DNA from: Phallusia mammillata
Lineage: Eukaryota; Chordata; Ascidiacea; Phlebobranchia; Ascidiidae
DNA length: 64,000 nt
Assembly: GCA_003260075.1 (NCBI GenBank)
Contig: QLIY01000122.1
Span: 124,001 to 188,000 of the forward strand
Reading direction: 5' to 3'
Shown in pieces: positions 48,662 through 59,477 of this stretch. A model generated the notes under the pieces. It was not told the origin of the DNA. It searched no databases and worked only from the letters and a program-made list of their open reading frames with translations. Every line of letters starts with the position of its first letter. Position 1 is the first letter of the stretch. The position numbers and the translations under genes are program-made.

Positions 48662-50552
48662 ATGGCATCACCAGCCCCGCATTTATCAACGGGCTGTATT
48701 AATTTCGATTTGATCGAGTTGACTCAAAGAGAAAGCCGCTGGCCACTGCAACTACTTGGCAAACGCGCCGGAACGGGAAGCAAGCAAGGTAAACATGTAA
48801 AACTGTAATATGGTTTTGACATAAAATAGCTCAAATAAGTATTTTGCAGACAGTATTTTATATAAAACATGTAACAAATTTGCTGTCAACATGTTATCTT
48901 ATATTACAATTTTCGAGTGTCAAATATTGTTTAACTTTATCTGTTTCAGTTTTATTTTGTAGTCTTTTGTTTTAAATCCAGAATTAACTGAGCAATTTGG
49001 ACTGATTGCTGAATACTCACTGTTGAAGGAATATGAAGTTGATTGAATGTTTCCTCTGCTGCAACAAGATTGCCAAAATCCAAAGTCAAGGAATAACATG
49101 CTTTAAGGTCTGTTGGGGAAATGAAACAAAATGCAATAAACCAAGGCAATCTTGACAATTTGCACAAACACTGCAGAACTTATTAAAGAATACACAGGTA
49201 AGTTATAAACGCAATTTAAATTGCTATAGCAACTCCTCTAAAAAAGTGTTACTTGTACAACATTCAACCTTATGAAAAATACTCTTTTGTGTTTGCTATG
49301 TGAAAGCCCACCTACTCCTCAAACTTTTTGAAATTATACGGGATACGCACATGTTAATATATCTAAGTTTTTGGATGAAATCTTATTGCTAGATATTGTA
49401 AATAAACATCTGTACACACTGGAGTAAATAGATTGAAAGATCTACTTGTCTTAAATTGTTGAATCTTTATTTGTTTAAAAAATGACCATTTTGTACAGAT
49501 TTTCGATGGTTTTGGAACTGACAAAGTGAATCTATTTACTGTATTTCAAATCTCAATGTCTTTTCCTGATTATGGATGTTACCTTTGAGTAAGACGGTAA
49601 AAAGTGGTATGCTTTGTCTTTCGGGCAACCTGAAATTACAACACTGTAGGGAAGTCATTTGTGAGGTTTGCTGCATTTTCTGTGTAACTGTATCACAAAG
49701 TGGGTGTCAACATTTTAAACACTTAAATCAGCATGTGCCACAGGGAAAGATGTGTTGAAGTGCCATTTAACAACATTTGCAACCTTTTCTGTTCTTGAAA
49801 CAAGAAAATCAATGTCAGTACCATTCCCACCATTGCAGATGAATAAGATTAACTGCATATTCCATTCATTCTCAATTTTGGCTGCAACATGGCTGAGTTA
49901 CAAATAATATGTAAGTATTGGACTTAAAATAAGCTATAGTAATTACCAGGTAAGTAAAAAAAATACAATTGGGACTTGGATATCATATCAGTTGCTGAAC
50001 AGGATTGAAGCTGGCCAGAAAACCTGACCTGATGGGCTTAACAGGAAATAATACATGAACAAAGAGTGATGGTCTGTTTTAGAAAGTCTGTGTGTACTCG
50101 AAGTTTTTTTTTGTCTGTAAAAAATGCATTTTCATACTCCGGTTCTGGCACATTCAAAAGAAATGTGTAATAAACGTATGTGTAGCGTCTCACTCACGCT
50201 TTTCGGGATTAAACCAGATTTATTATGTTGCTGTCCAATACGCAGCACACGCTAGGTAGAATAACAATGCACACAACGGTTCATGCAACAGACGACACAA
50301 GATGGTAACCGGCACGTTATAAAACACTACAGTATGTACATAAGTACATTGGCAAAAATGGTTATGGATGATTTTGTAGTGGGCCGTGTCGTAATTTGAA
50401 CACATTTCGTCACGGTCCATTACAAATAAAATTGTTACATCATTTTCACACCTACGTGTGGAAGATCGATTTTATCATTCCATCTGGTATTTTATTGATA
50501 CCTTTTCGACACTTCCTAAACGGCTTCTTTATTTAATGGTTCACAACAACTG
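48662..50552 (+). pseudogene. VPS33A pseudogene in the second duplication unit
   Basis: Recognisable remnants in order: exon 1 (48662-48788, still starting ATG and reading [11 protein letters not shown]), exon 2 (from 48963, [20 protein letters not shown] then an in-frame TGA replacing the Arg codon, followed by loss of the rest), exon 6 (about 49100-49197, ending ACACAG|GTAAG), exon 7 (near 49500, FDGFGTDKVN-like), exon 8 (near 49606-49650, including ATTACAACACTG) and the last codons of exon 10 (GTTCACAACAACTGA, 50539-50553). Exons 3-5 and 9 are missing. It cannot make a functional protein. Confidence 0.85.
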
Positions 50553-51871
50553 ATGACGTCACCAACACTATGTTGTCTTGATTGCGGAAAGGGTTTCTTT
50601 TACCCTCCGCTCAATCAGGCTCTTTGGTTTCGAAACAATGTCATTTCTAACCGAAATATGCCATTCTTTAGATCTTCTCTGAAAATATATTGTCGACACT
50701 ACTTCATGTGACCTTCGGTTGCTCTTTATTGGTAACTTTGCGAAAGTAGGTAGTTAAATAAAAGACAATTCAAACGGTTTTACCCGCTGTATGTGCAATA
50801 AAAATTAACCACATTTTACATTGTTGGCGGGTTTTGTGTTTGTTCTGCTTGGTATGTTTTGTTCGAGCCTACTGTTCTTTAACTCGCAAAGACGTAAAAC
50901 GTCTCTTTGAACTACTTTATTGCGTTTCTCGAAGGTTCTCGATTTAAGGTCGACCCAAATGCCCACAACAGTCTGTAAAACCTCTACTAACAAACTTGAC
51001 GCTTTGTTGAATGTGGTTGTTAGGTTAACCAGCTTTGATCAATGGACCTTACAGGCTTTATAACATTTTAACTTGCCGATGTTGTGATTTACAAACTGAA
51101 GTGGTCGTAGCTCTGCTGCTGGACGTACTTCAAGCCCTTTGTTACCCAAGTGGCTCATTTTATTGTCGGTTAAAATGAGAACTACAAGAGTCCGGCCAGT
51201 TGGTTCTGTCAAGCTTTTTATCTTAAATTGGTTTTACCGTGTTCAGCAGAAAGATGAATATATTTTTTCCGAATTTTATTTGGTAGAAACGATAAGCCGA
51301 TTATCTGAAATGACTTTTAGAAATTTATTTGGTACCAGGAAACCAAACGGATGTTGTGTATTTTTTTCCGTTTACATCATTTACATTCAATGTTTTCGTA
51401 CATAATGTACTCTCAACTAGCCTAAGCATTTTTTGACAAAAGAGTAAGCGTGTTGGTCAATCTTTTACTCAACATGCAATTTTACATCGGCTTTTCGGCC
51501 ACACACATGTTTCTATACTACGTGCAAGCAATTTGTTGGCTCGATGTAAACAACATAATGTTGTAGACGTGTTTTTGACAAAGTATCTACCTACAAGAGA
51601 GCGGGGCAATACGAAGTAGGCCTTTTTTGGCGACCTACTAATGCCACGGTGTCTAAATCTGTTTTAGTTTAAGTGGATGTCTTGGGTAGCCTACTATTCC
51701 TGTTTGTGATAACTTTCAGTTTTGGCGGCATTTCGAAAGTTGAGAGTAAAAAGATGGACAATATGTGTTTATAGCATACTATATGAAACTGATCATTTAT
51801 TGTTAGGATGCTCCATTATTTTATCCTTTTTAGGTGTTGAACATACAAAATTGGACAGCAAAATATACACT
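50553..51871. other. Tail of duplication unit 2 and SLC22 upstream region
   Basis: Up to about 51360 this corresponds to the VPS33A 3' flank of unit 1. From there to 51871 is the likely promoter or 5' leader of the SLC22 gene; TTTTTTAG at 51825-51832 could be an acceptor for a non-coding first exon. Nothing else recognised. Confidence 0.4.
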
Positions 51872-54800
51872 ATGACTTATGAAGATGTTCTTCAGCAAGT
51901 TGGTACTTTTGGCGTTTACCAGAAGAGAATTTGTTTGCTTTTGTTCGGCATTGGCTTCAGTTGTGGCCTGAGCACTCTAACTATGATCTTTACTTTGTAT
52001 TCACCCGACCATCATTGCAGGGTGTCTGGATTGAACCAAAGTCAGGTACAATCTAACCCCAAATGAAGGTTTCTCAATGGCTTTGTTTGCCAAGCTGTTG
52101 TGCAAAGTTGTCCACAACTAGAAACTTGTCGAAATGAGCTGTATATACGGGTAGAGCTACTAACACTGAGCTTGGGCTGGCCCCCGGCCTAAGAACTTCT
52201 GGTAGGTGGCGCAAAAGAGCATAGGCGTTTATGGTGCTGACTCAGCAATTATTCTTACCATAAACCCAAATTGCTGTAACAGCACCATAAACGCCTATGC
52301 TCTGTTGCGCCACCTACCAGAAGTTCTTAGGCCGGGGGCCAGCCCAAGCTCAGTGTTAGTAGCTCTACCGTATATACGTATGTACATAATTTCCATGTAA
52401 CCAAACTAAATAACTGACATCATTAGGCCTTATTGAAACTAGAATTAACCCTTGAAGAAAAACGCCATATTTACAGCCTTTTCTTAAAGGGATCATAATG
52501 CTTCACACTGTGAAGTTCACAGAATATGACAAGTTTTTGTTTGTAAAGGAATTTAATCCGGCGATCAACGTAAATATCACAGCCGAAGAGCGATGCAAAG
52601 AACTGGTGGTAAAATCTTGGAACGATTCCACAACAATACAAACTGTTCAATTTACTAACAAGTCGTGTTCGGATGGTTGGATGTTTGACGAACCTGAGGT
52701 CTTAACCGTCATGACAGAGGTTAGAGAAATGAGAACTTTATACATTCAGAGAATTGTAATGCAATAGACTTGTCCAATTTGTGTGATTTCTGATGGACTA
52801 CACATATGGGTTAAATCAAACTAATTCTTTCTCGCAAACTGTTGTTTAAATATGTAATGGATGTGCTACATTAGCTTATACTTGAGATATACCTCTTTAA
52901 AGCAGTGGTTCCCAACCGCCGGTGCCGGTCTGCGTAAATATTTTGCCGGTCCGCAAATTATCTTACTTTATACCAAGCTACTTTTTAAAATGGAGTGATA
53001 AGTAGGCCTATTGCAAAGTTGTTGGTACCTGCGAAACTCATTTTACGCTTGGCTGTAAAATTGGGGTAGCTCATAAAATTGTTTAATAAAGCTTTTGTGA
53101 CGTTTATGATTGTGTGTCATAAACTGTGTCTAGCATTAATTTTTTTTTGGAAAAACAAAGTTATTCTTCGCTTTTGAGATGAGATTCATACTGGCAGCAA
53201 AACAACAGCAAACATCCCACTACCATTGATTTTGTATGTAAATAGATTGGCGTTTTCGTGTTTATGTTGAGTTGATTGCAATTTGGTTATTTTTTTCGTC
53301 CTTTATACATAGGCTAAGACTATATCTTGCATTATGTTGCGCAACTTTGGTGAACAAAAAGCTTACAAATATCTGTTGCATTTACTACGATCTTTTGTTG
53401 CCGGTCCGTGGATTTTTTTTACAATTTTACCGGTCCCGCGGTGTAGAAAGGTTGGGAACCACTTGCTTTGAAGAATAGCGTTTTTTTAAAAACGGCTAAC
53501 ACTTTTTTCACACTTAAATCACTATGAAATATCTCATTAATATGCTGTTTAACTGTTGCAAAAGACATACAGTTAGGTCCCATCGCATAATTTCAGCCCA
53601 TAGTTTGGGTACAGATTGTGGGAGCTTTTGCGACAAAAATTCGCCGAACTTGTTTCTGTCATCAATGAGGCAAAACCACTTCCCATTTTACAGTTGTCGC
53701 GACGACTTTCAACAAAAGCTCAGTAAATATTTTTCACTTTTTATAGTTCAACTTGGTGTGCTCCGACGCTTGGAGAAAGCCGCTTGCTATCTCCATGTTT
53801 ATGTTGGGCGAGATGGTTGGATCTTACGTTGGAGGACCACTATCTGATAGGTTGCAACTTGGATTCAGTTATTCGATGTTTTAACAGAATGAAAATAACT
53901 CAACTACAATCAAAGGAACACTAGATACAGCCTCAAAAAGTGGCTTACTTTACAACAATGATGACAAAAACTGAAACGTCTGAAATAGAATGTTTTTGTT
54001 TGAACAACGGGTTTGTTTCATAATTTCTGTAACGATCTTAAGTCGTTTGAAATTTAGACATCAACCTAAAATAATTACATGTTACTTTTCACAACCTTGT
54101 GCTGTGCTTCACATCTAGATTTGGAAGGCGGCCTCTTCAACTGACATCCCTGCTTCTGCAGTTTTTGTTCCTGTTTGCAACAGGCTTTCCCGCTACTATG
54201 ACATCATACATTGTGTTGATGGCATTTATGGGGCTTTTCCTTTACGCAAGTTACTGCACTGCATTCGTTCTTGGTGTGTACTTACATCTCAACATTTTTG
54301 ATCTTAGTTTTTGATGGCGCATTGTGGTGTTATATTCTTCCTACAGGAAACGAGCTTGTCGGTAAAAAACACAGGAATAAGGTTTCGTTCAGTTTATATG
54401 GAGGCTACAGTTTCGCTGCCGCTACTGTGCCGATTCTTGGTTGGATTTTCAATGACTGGCGGTGGCTTATGAGATGTTCCGGACTTATAGGGCTACTTTA
54501 CATCCCACTATACTGGTGAGACGTTAGCAGCTAAAACTTACATTACCGTATTCTTTGCTATTTCTTTTCTCAAACTGTTGGGCTTTTAACAGTGGTCATT
54601 GAGTCCTTATAACAGACCACTCAAATAACTGACCACACAGAAAACAAGTTTGAAAAACAGTATCAACTTTGCTTTCAACTTTTTCTGTTGTGAAACAAAT
54701 TGTCTGTTGTTAAAGTGTGGACCTAATCTATTATGGATGTGGTAAAATATATCGTGTCCGCATACTCATAACCTGTTGATCTGGAAATATAGGTTTGTTC

Positions 54801-57760
54801 CAGAGTCTCCCTTTTGGTATTTCTCATCCGGTCAAGGTGAGAAAGCCACAACTGTACTTGCTACGATTGCAAAAGTCAACGGAAAACCTCATCCTGGTCA
54901 AAACACCACGGCCCTGTTTAGGTCCAATGTGAGTGCTAACGAACATGTTGGTATTCAAACCTTAATTGCAAAGAAACCGATTTTGGAATTTCCTTTTTGT
55001 GATTTGCTTGCGCAGGAAGAATCAAAACTGGTTGATGGTGAAGTGAAAATGGAACCGTCTGCAAGATTCCAGTTGCTTCAAATAGTTACAGTCCCGACAA
55101 TTCGTCTCAGAACTCTTGTCGTTAGTTTATCTTGGTAGGTTTCAGTGGAAAGTCACAATGGTCGTTTTGCGGAGAAGGGCTAGTTTGGTTAAGTAAACGC
55201 CGACGTGTGCTCAATGGTGTACACAGTGTTTTTTTTAAGGTGTTTTTCAAATTTCTCCAGCGGTTTTCCAAATAAGCAAATATGGCTATTTTTTGGTATT
55301 AAAATGAAACACTTGCGGTCTCTTAAAACTACTTAGCGGTCACCCAAACCAAACCTTAAAAAAAACCTGGGTGTACACATAAAATGCAAATTCTAAAAAC
55401 CTTGAATGCACATTCCAACTGTTTTTGTGCTTTTTGCTTAGTCTTAAAACCTATTTATCAAAATTATTGGCTTCCAACCTTTTGCCAATTTTGTGCTTAA
55501 TTGCCCAATTTTTACAATGATTAATGTATAAATAACATTATTCAACCAGTAAAGTATCCTTCATGTCATTCAACACAGCGTAAAAACGACTTTAAAGCAT
55601 ACTTCAACAGTGAATTTCTTTGTTCTCCCTATTCTTAACTATGCCTACTTTGACAGGTTGGTGACAAATATGGTATACTATGGTCTTGCATTGAACATCA
55701 GCGCTTTCAGTGGCGATCGGTTTATAAATGCCGCCATATCTGGACTTCTGGAATATCCAGGAATCATTATGGGGTCACTGATTATCCAGTGGATTGGAAG
55801 ACCTGTGTCTTTGTCTCTTCTCATGGGAGCAGGGGGAATGTGTCTTGCTGTAGCTCCCTTTGCTCAATCAGGTGAAACATTTAGTCGTTGTCATTAAGAT
55901 CTTTAGGGACTTCTTTTGAAACTTTGACACAGTTTATGGTGTGAGGGTTTTTACAATTGAGGACTAGTTATTTTGAGCAAAATGCTTAGATCAGTGGTCT
56001 TCAACCTGTGGGTCGCGACCCCAAGTGTGTGGGTCGCCTAAACTTTTTTGGGGGGTGGNNNNNNNNNNNNNNNNNNNNNNNNNNNNNNNNNNNNNNNNNN
56101 NNNNNNNNNNNNNNNNNNNNNNNNNNTTCAATTTATTGGCGTTTAAATTTATTACCAAAAAAATGATACGTTTTTGTTCTAGTTCGCAACCTTTGCTCAT
56201 GTTCTGCAGTATAACTTGGTAGCTCTAGTCACAATCTAATTGTAATGCAGTAATCCATATGAAACACAAGTCTTCTAACCCATTGTTACGCCATAGAGCC
56301 CCATTAATGACATATTGTGTCCAAAATAATACAGCGGGTATAGGGAAATATACCTGAATTTACTGATTTCTGCTGGTGAGCTTTAAAGCGAATTAGACTG
56401 GTCAAATTAAATAAAACGTTTGGGTTCTAACATTTGAGCGTAATAACGCACGCTGAATGCAAATAGTTAAAGTATACTGGAAAATTGAGCGGTCATATTT
56501 ACATAAAAATAGTTTCAGTTTCTGCATTACTACAAACATTTTTCTCCCTATCGGAAAAAATGGGGTCGCATGTAAATGCTGATTTAATTTTCAAATTGGG
56601 GTCGCCTTTAAAAAGGTTGAAGACCACTGGCTTAGATAATGCTTTGTTCCTTAAAAAAGTGTTTTTATATTCTTTGCAAATTATAAACGAAACCGAACAT
56701 ACTTTTCAGTGAGCTCTGCTTTTACGGTGTCGTTAGTGATTATCGGAAAAACTTTCATCATCGGAGCATTTTATATCAACTTCAGCATCACAGGAGAAAT
56801 GTCGCCAACACTTCTGCGAAACGCTTCCATCGGTGTAACATCAGCCACAGGAAAGATCGGAAGCTTTGTAGCCCCTTACCTTATGTTTCTGGGTACGTTT
56901 GTGTCCAGCCTGATAGCTGTTAGTCATTTGTAGGTTACGTTGTACTCAGGGTATGCGAAAAATGTTTGTTTAATTTTGACGTTTCCTGTTTGTATGATTC
57001 TTTCCTAATGAGAGACTTATGATGCTGAAAAAGTAAGACTTTTTTCGAAGGGACTTTAAACTGACTGATTTCGTTTTAATTATTGGTATAACACTCAAGT
57101 GATTGTGCTGCTCAAACAGACAAACTGATATTGTTTTGAGTCATGAAATGATGTCTCAATTTGTTCATTGGAATAGGTGAAACGACCAACCGTTATCTAC
57201 CGTTTCTTATCATGGGTGGCCTGGCATGTATTTCATCTCTTTTGACAATTTTGTTTTTGCCTGAAACAAAGGGTAAGGTTTTACCCGACTCACCCGCGGA
57301 CGCTGAACTCCTTAAACCGTGAGTAACTCAACCGCCTCTCTTGCATAAAAAACATTCCCTTGTATCTGTGTTGATAAAAAATCCGGACTTTTTGGAACTT
57401 TTGAGAAACAGCAATACGTTACGGCAAATGATCTACTCAGCAAAGCTCCAACTGCAGTTATACATTAACCGTATTATAAGACAAGTATACACATAACTTG
57501 TTTTTTTTAATGAAAAAAATGATTTTTTATTACGATGCATTGTGTGCATCAGCCGTATTTGTTGATTGCAATTTACAGGGTGGTAAACAGCAAAACACTA
57601 ATTTATTAGAATATATCGCCTTGACTCTTACATATTATTAGAAATTTTATGTTGGTACATTGTGTGCCTAAACACATTTGTTGCAATTTATTTTTGTAGG
57701 GTGATTAAGAACTGTTGTGGAAAACGGAAAACCGACTTTGGTTCGACAGACAACTTGTAG
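51872..57760 (+). CDS. SLC22-type organic ion transporter (MFS)
   Basis: Ten exons (51872-52045, 52477-52719, 53747-53850, 54119-54273, 54347-54515, 54793-55134, 55657-55871, 56710-56892, 57177-57318, 57700-57760) join in phase to about 595 residues. The start MTYEDVLQQVGTFGVYQK is the family N terminus. TM1 is followed by a large extracellular loop with N-glycosylation sites (NQS, NIT, NDS, NKS). FNLVCSDAWRKPL and the MFS signature GGPLSDRFGRRPL follow, then PESPFWY at the start of the central loop, WLVTNMVYYGLALN, the SGLLEYPG segment, GEMSPTLLRNASIG and a final PETKG. The family carries organic cations, anions or zwitterions across the plasma membrane; sequence alone does not fix the substrate. 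A start at 51872 is preferred over an upstream in-frame ATG-less extension because it begins exactly at the family start. Four introns carry inserted elements. Confidence 0.93.
52142..52380. repeat. Near-perfect 239-bp hairpin (foldback MITE)
   Basis: Arms of about 110 bp (52142-52253 and 52270-52380) are almost exact inverted copies, from TATATACGG/GTAGAGCTAC at the outside through GGCTGGCCCCCGGCC to CAGCAATT at the centre, with a loop of roughly 16 bases. Only a few mismatches are visible (for example GCGCAAAAGAG versus GCGCAACAGAG). It lies in intron 1 of the SLC22 gene. Confidence 0.85.
52903..53465. mobile_element. hAT-like non-autonomous element
   Basis: Ends CAGTGGTTCCCAACC and GGTTGGGAACCACTTG, flanked by CTTTAAAG and CTTTGAAG (7 of 8). 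563 bp, non-coding, in SLC22 intron 2. Confidence 0.85.
55224..55369. mobile_element. hAT-like MITE, same family as 29112-29328
   Basis: Starts CAGTGTTTTTTTTAAGG and ends CCTTAAAAAAAACCTG, flanked on both sides by GGTGTACA. It is 146 bp and lacks an internal segment (including GGGGACCGAAACGGTCCCC) present in the longer copy. In SLC22 intron 6. Confidence 0.9.
55992..56629. mobile_element. hAT-like non-autonomous element containing a sequence gap
   Basis: Ends CAGTGGTCTTCAACCTG and AGGTTGAAGACCACTG, flanked on both sides by GCTTAGAT. About 638 bp including 68 N (56059-56126). In SLC22 intron 7. Confidence 0.9.
56059..56126. other. Assembly gap (68 N)
   Basis: A run of N inside the hAT-like element in SLC22 intron 7. 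Gap size may be an estimate. Confidence 0.98.
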
Positions 57761-58771
57761 TTGCTTTGTTTTGATTTGTAGCTACGTGGATACGTGGACT
57801 ACCTCTGGCATTGTATATAACGCACATGAATTGTGAACGTCATCCTGTATTACAAATGAGTAAAATCATCACCCATCAAAACAATAATTAAAAGATATCA
57901 CAAACATAGGCAATGTTGTCACTGTTTTAGCCAAAAATTTGATACTTCAATTACACTAATATATTGGCAGTGTGTTTCTTCTTCTTAATACTAATAGGCC
58001 TACCATCTATGAAATGTTGTTCTAGTTAGATTTTTAACAATAGATTGTTGTGTTGGTAATGTGGGGCGATCCTAAAAATGAAACATACTCAGCTCAGACA
58101 CCCGCTAAAACGGTTTTACAATTGCATCACGGCGTTGTTTTATCTCTGTCACTTTTGTTTGCAGTTCTTCAGCAAACCAAAGCTTATCCTAGCTGTAGGA
58201 AGCGAGTTGACCAATTGTGTCTATCTGTTATGTGACACAAACCGAAAAGAAATTGTGCACACATTTTTACACGTTTTGAGAAACTTTTTTTGTTACAACT
58301 GCTGGGTAAACCCTTCGATGATTTTTAAAATGAACTAAATACCTGTTCAAACGTTTTAGTGAGCTAGTTTAAAACAGGTTTGTTGATAACATGTTGGTAT
58401 ATTTAAACATGAATGTCCGGAACAGGCTCAAATGGCTGATGACACATTTAGAGTATGGTTCAACTCGAATAACAAATAATTTAACCTCTAGCACAGTTGT
58501 TCTTAACCTTTTTTCCTTGCTGCACCCCTTTCAAATCACCGGGGGGGGGGCTGTAATATAGCTTTAATAACAAAACCATTGTAATTTAACTATTATACAA
58601 GCATCCCCGCACCCCCTAGTAACAGTTCTTGCACCCCTGGTTAAGAACCCCTGCTCTAGCATGTAGTTATTGTATCAATTTACAGCGTCACAGAAAGGTG
58701 CATGCAAAAAGGCAGTCGAATCATTTTCAAGTTGCTCATTAATTTGATTGTCACAAGTGACAATTTAGTCG
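57761..58771. other. SLC22 3' flank and intergenic DNA
   Basis: Contains a possible AATTAAA poly(A) signal near 57886 and a MITE at 58494-58653. No coding sequence supported. Confidence 0.5.
58494..58653. mobile_element. hAT-like MITE with perfect 8-bp target duplication
   Basis: Ends CAGTTGTTCTTAACC and GGTTAAGAACCCCTG, flanked by CTCTAGCA on both sides. It includes ten G at 58541-58550. Its GCACCCCCTAGTAACAG segment matches, in reverse complement, the region around 32650-32690. Confidence 0.88.
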
Positions 58772-59477
58772 TTACGTTAGCTGGAGTTCGTCAACAATGC
58801 GGATACGGTAAACCTGATTCAACCATGACCCTCCTTTGCCAGAACAAAAATCACTTGGTCCGTGGATATTATATGACTCATTGGCGTTTGGCGCGCTGAA
58901 GCATTCTTCTCCATCTTGTAAAGCAATTACATCAAAACCCAACCCGTAAGCAACCTGGGTGCATTTTGCAAAGGCATTTTTTCGATCTTGGTGCCACCCT
59001 GTCAATAAAGGGTCAATTCCATCCAGCCTCATATCGATTGCACGTTGCATATCATCTTTCCAACAACAAAGGTCATCGAAGGTAACTGCGAATAAGTTAA
59101 GAACATTTTTACTGTTCCTTACTATATTGTGTTAATACCGTAAAGCTACAGTATGAGTTGAGTTTATTTCGCCGGGCAAACTCGTAGCAACACAATTGCG
59201 CTAAAATATTCACCGAGCCGGAAATACCTGCGAAACGTTCAGAAGTTAAAAAGCGCGACAAAGTTGAGGGTACAATTGGTGGAGAAATGGTAGACGCGCT
59301 GCAGCTACACCGTTACTACAAGCGTTTCGCAGCTTAACATGAAACCTATCTTAGATCAACAACACAAGTTAGTTTATATGAACAGCGTTAACTTACCCGT
59401 TGCAATTGAACGTAGTTTGTAAACTTGATTAGCATTCAACTCTCCAGTACCATTTGTTCCACAATTTTGGGATTCTT
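58772..59477 (-). pseudogene. Truncated secreted cysteine-rich repeat gene
   Basis: Two minus-strand exons are visible. 59085-58772 reads one complete repeat (LCCWKDDMQ, DRKNAFAKC, DVIALQDG, ECFS, GKGGSWLNQVYRIR) and a TAA stop. Upstream, 59477-59397 encodes only the end of a preceding repeat (QNCGTNG, LNANQVYKLR) and splices in phase (G|TT) through a good GTAAGT donor. No first half of that repeat and no signal-peptide exon are found; instead a GC-richer, unrelated sequence begins near 59500. So this looks like a 5'-truncated paralogue of the gene at 62313-63233, unless the missing exons lie unrecognised in between. Confidence 0.6.

Larger units (their letters stand above)
37660..51360 (+). 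repeat. Tandem segmental duplication: dehydrogenase plus VPS33A
   Basis: Unit 1 (about 37660-46025) and unit 2 (about 46640-51360) share gene order: dehydrogenase, VPS33A, then a tail block (ATTTGGTACCAGGAA near 45994 and 51327). In unit 2 VPS33A has lost most of its coding sequence, so the unit is shorter. No ten-G run occurs at the unit boundary and the copies are clearly diverged outside the dehydrogenase exons, so this duplication looks real. Confidence 0.8.
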
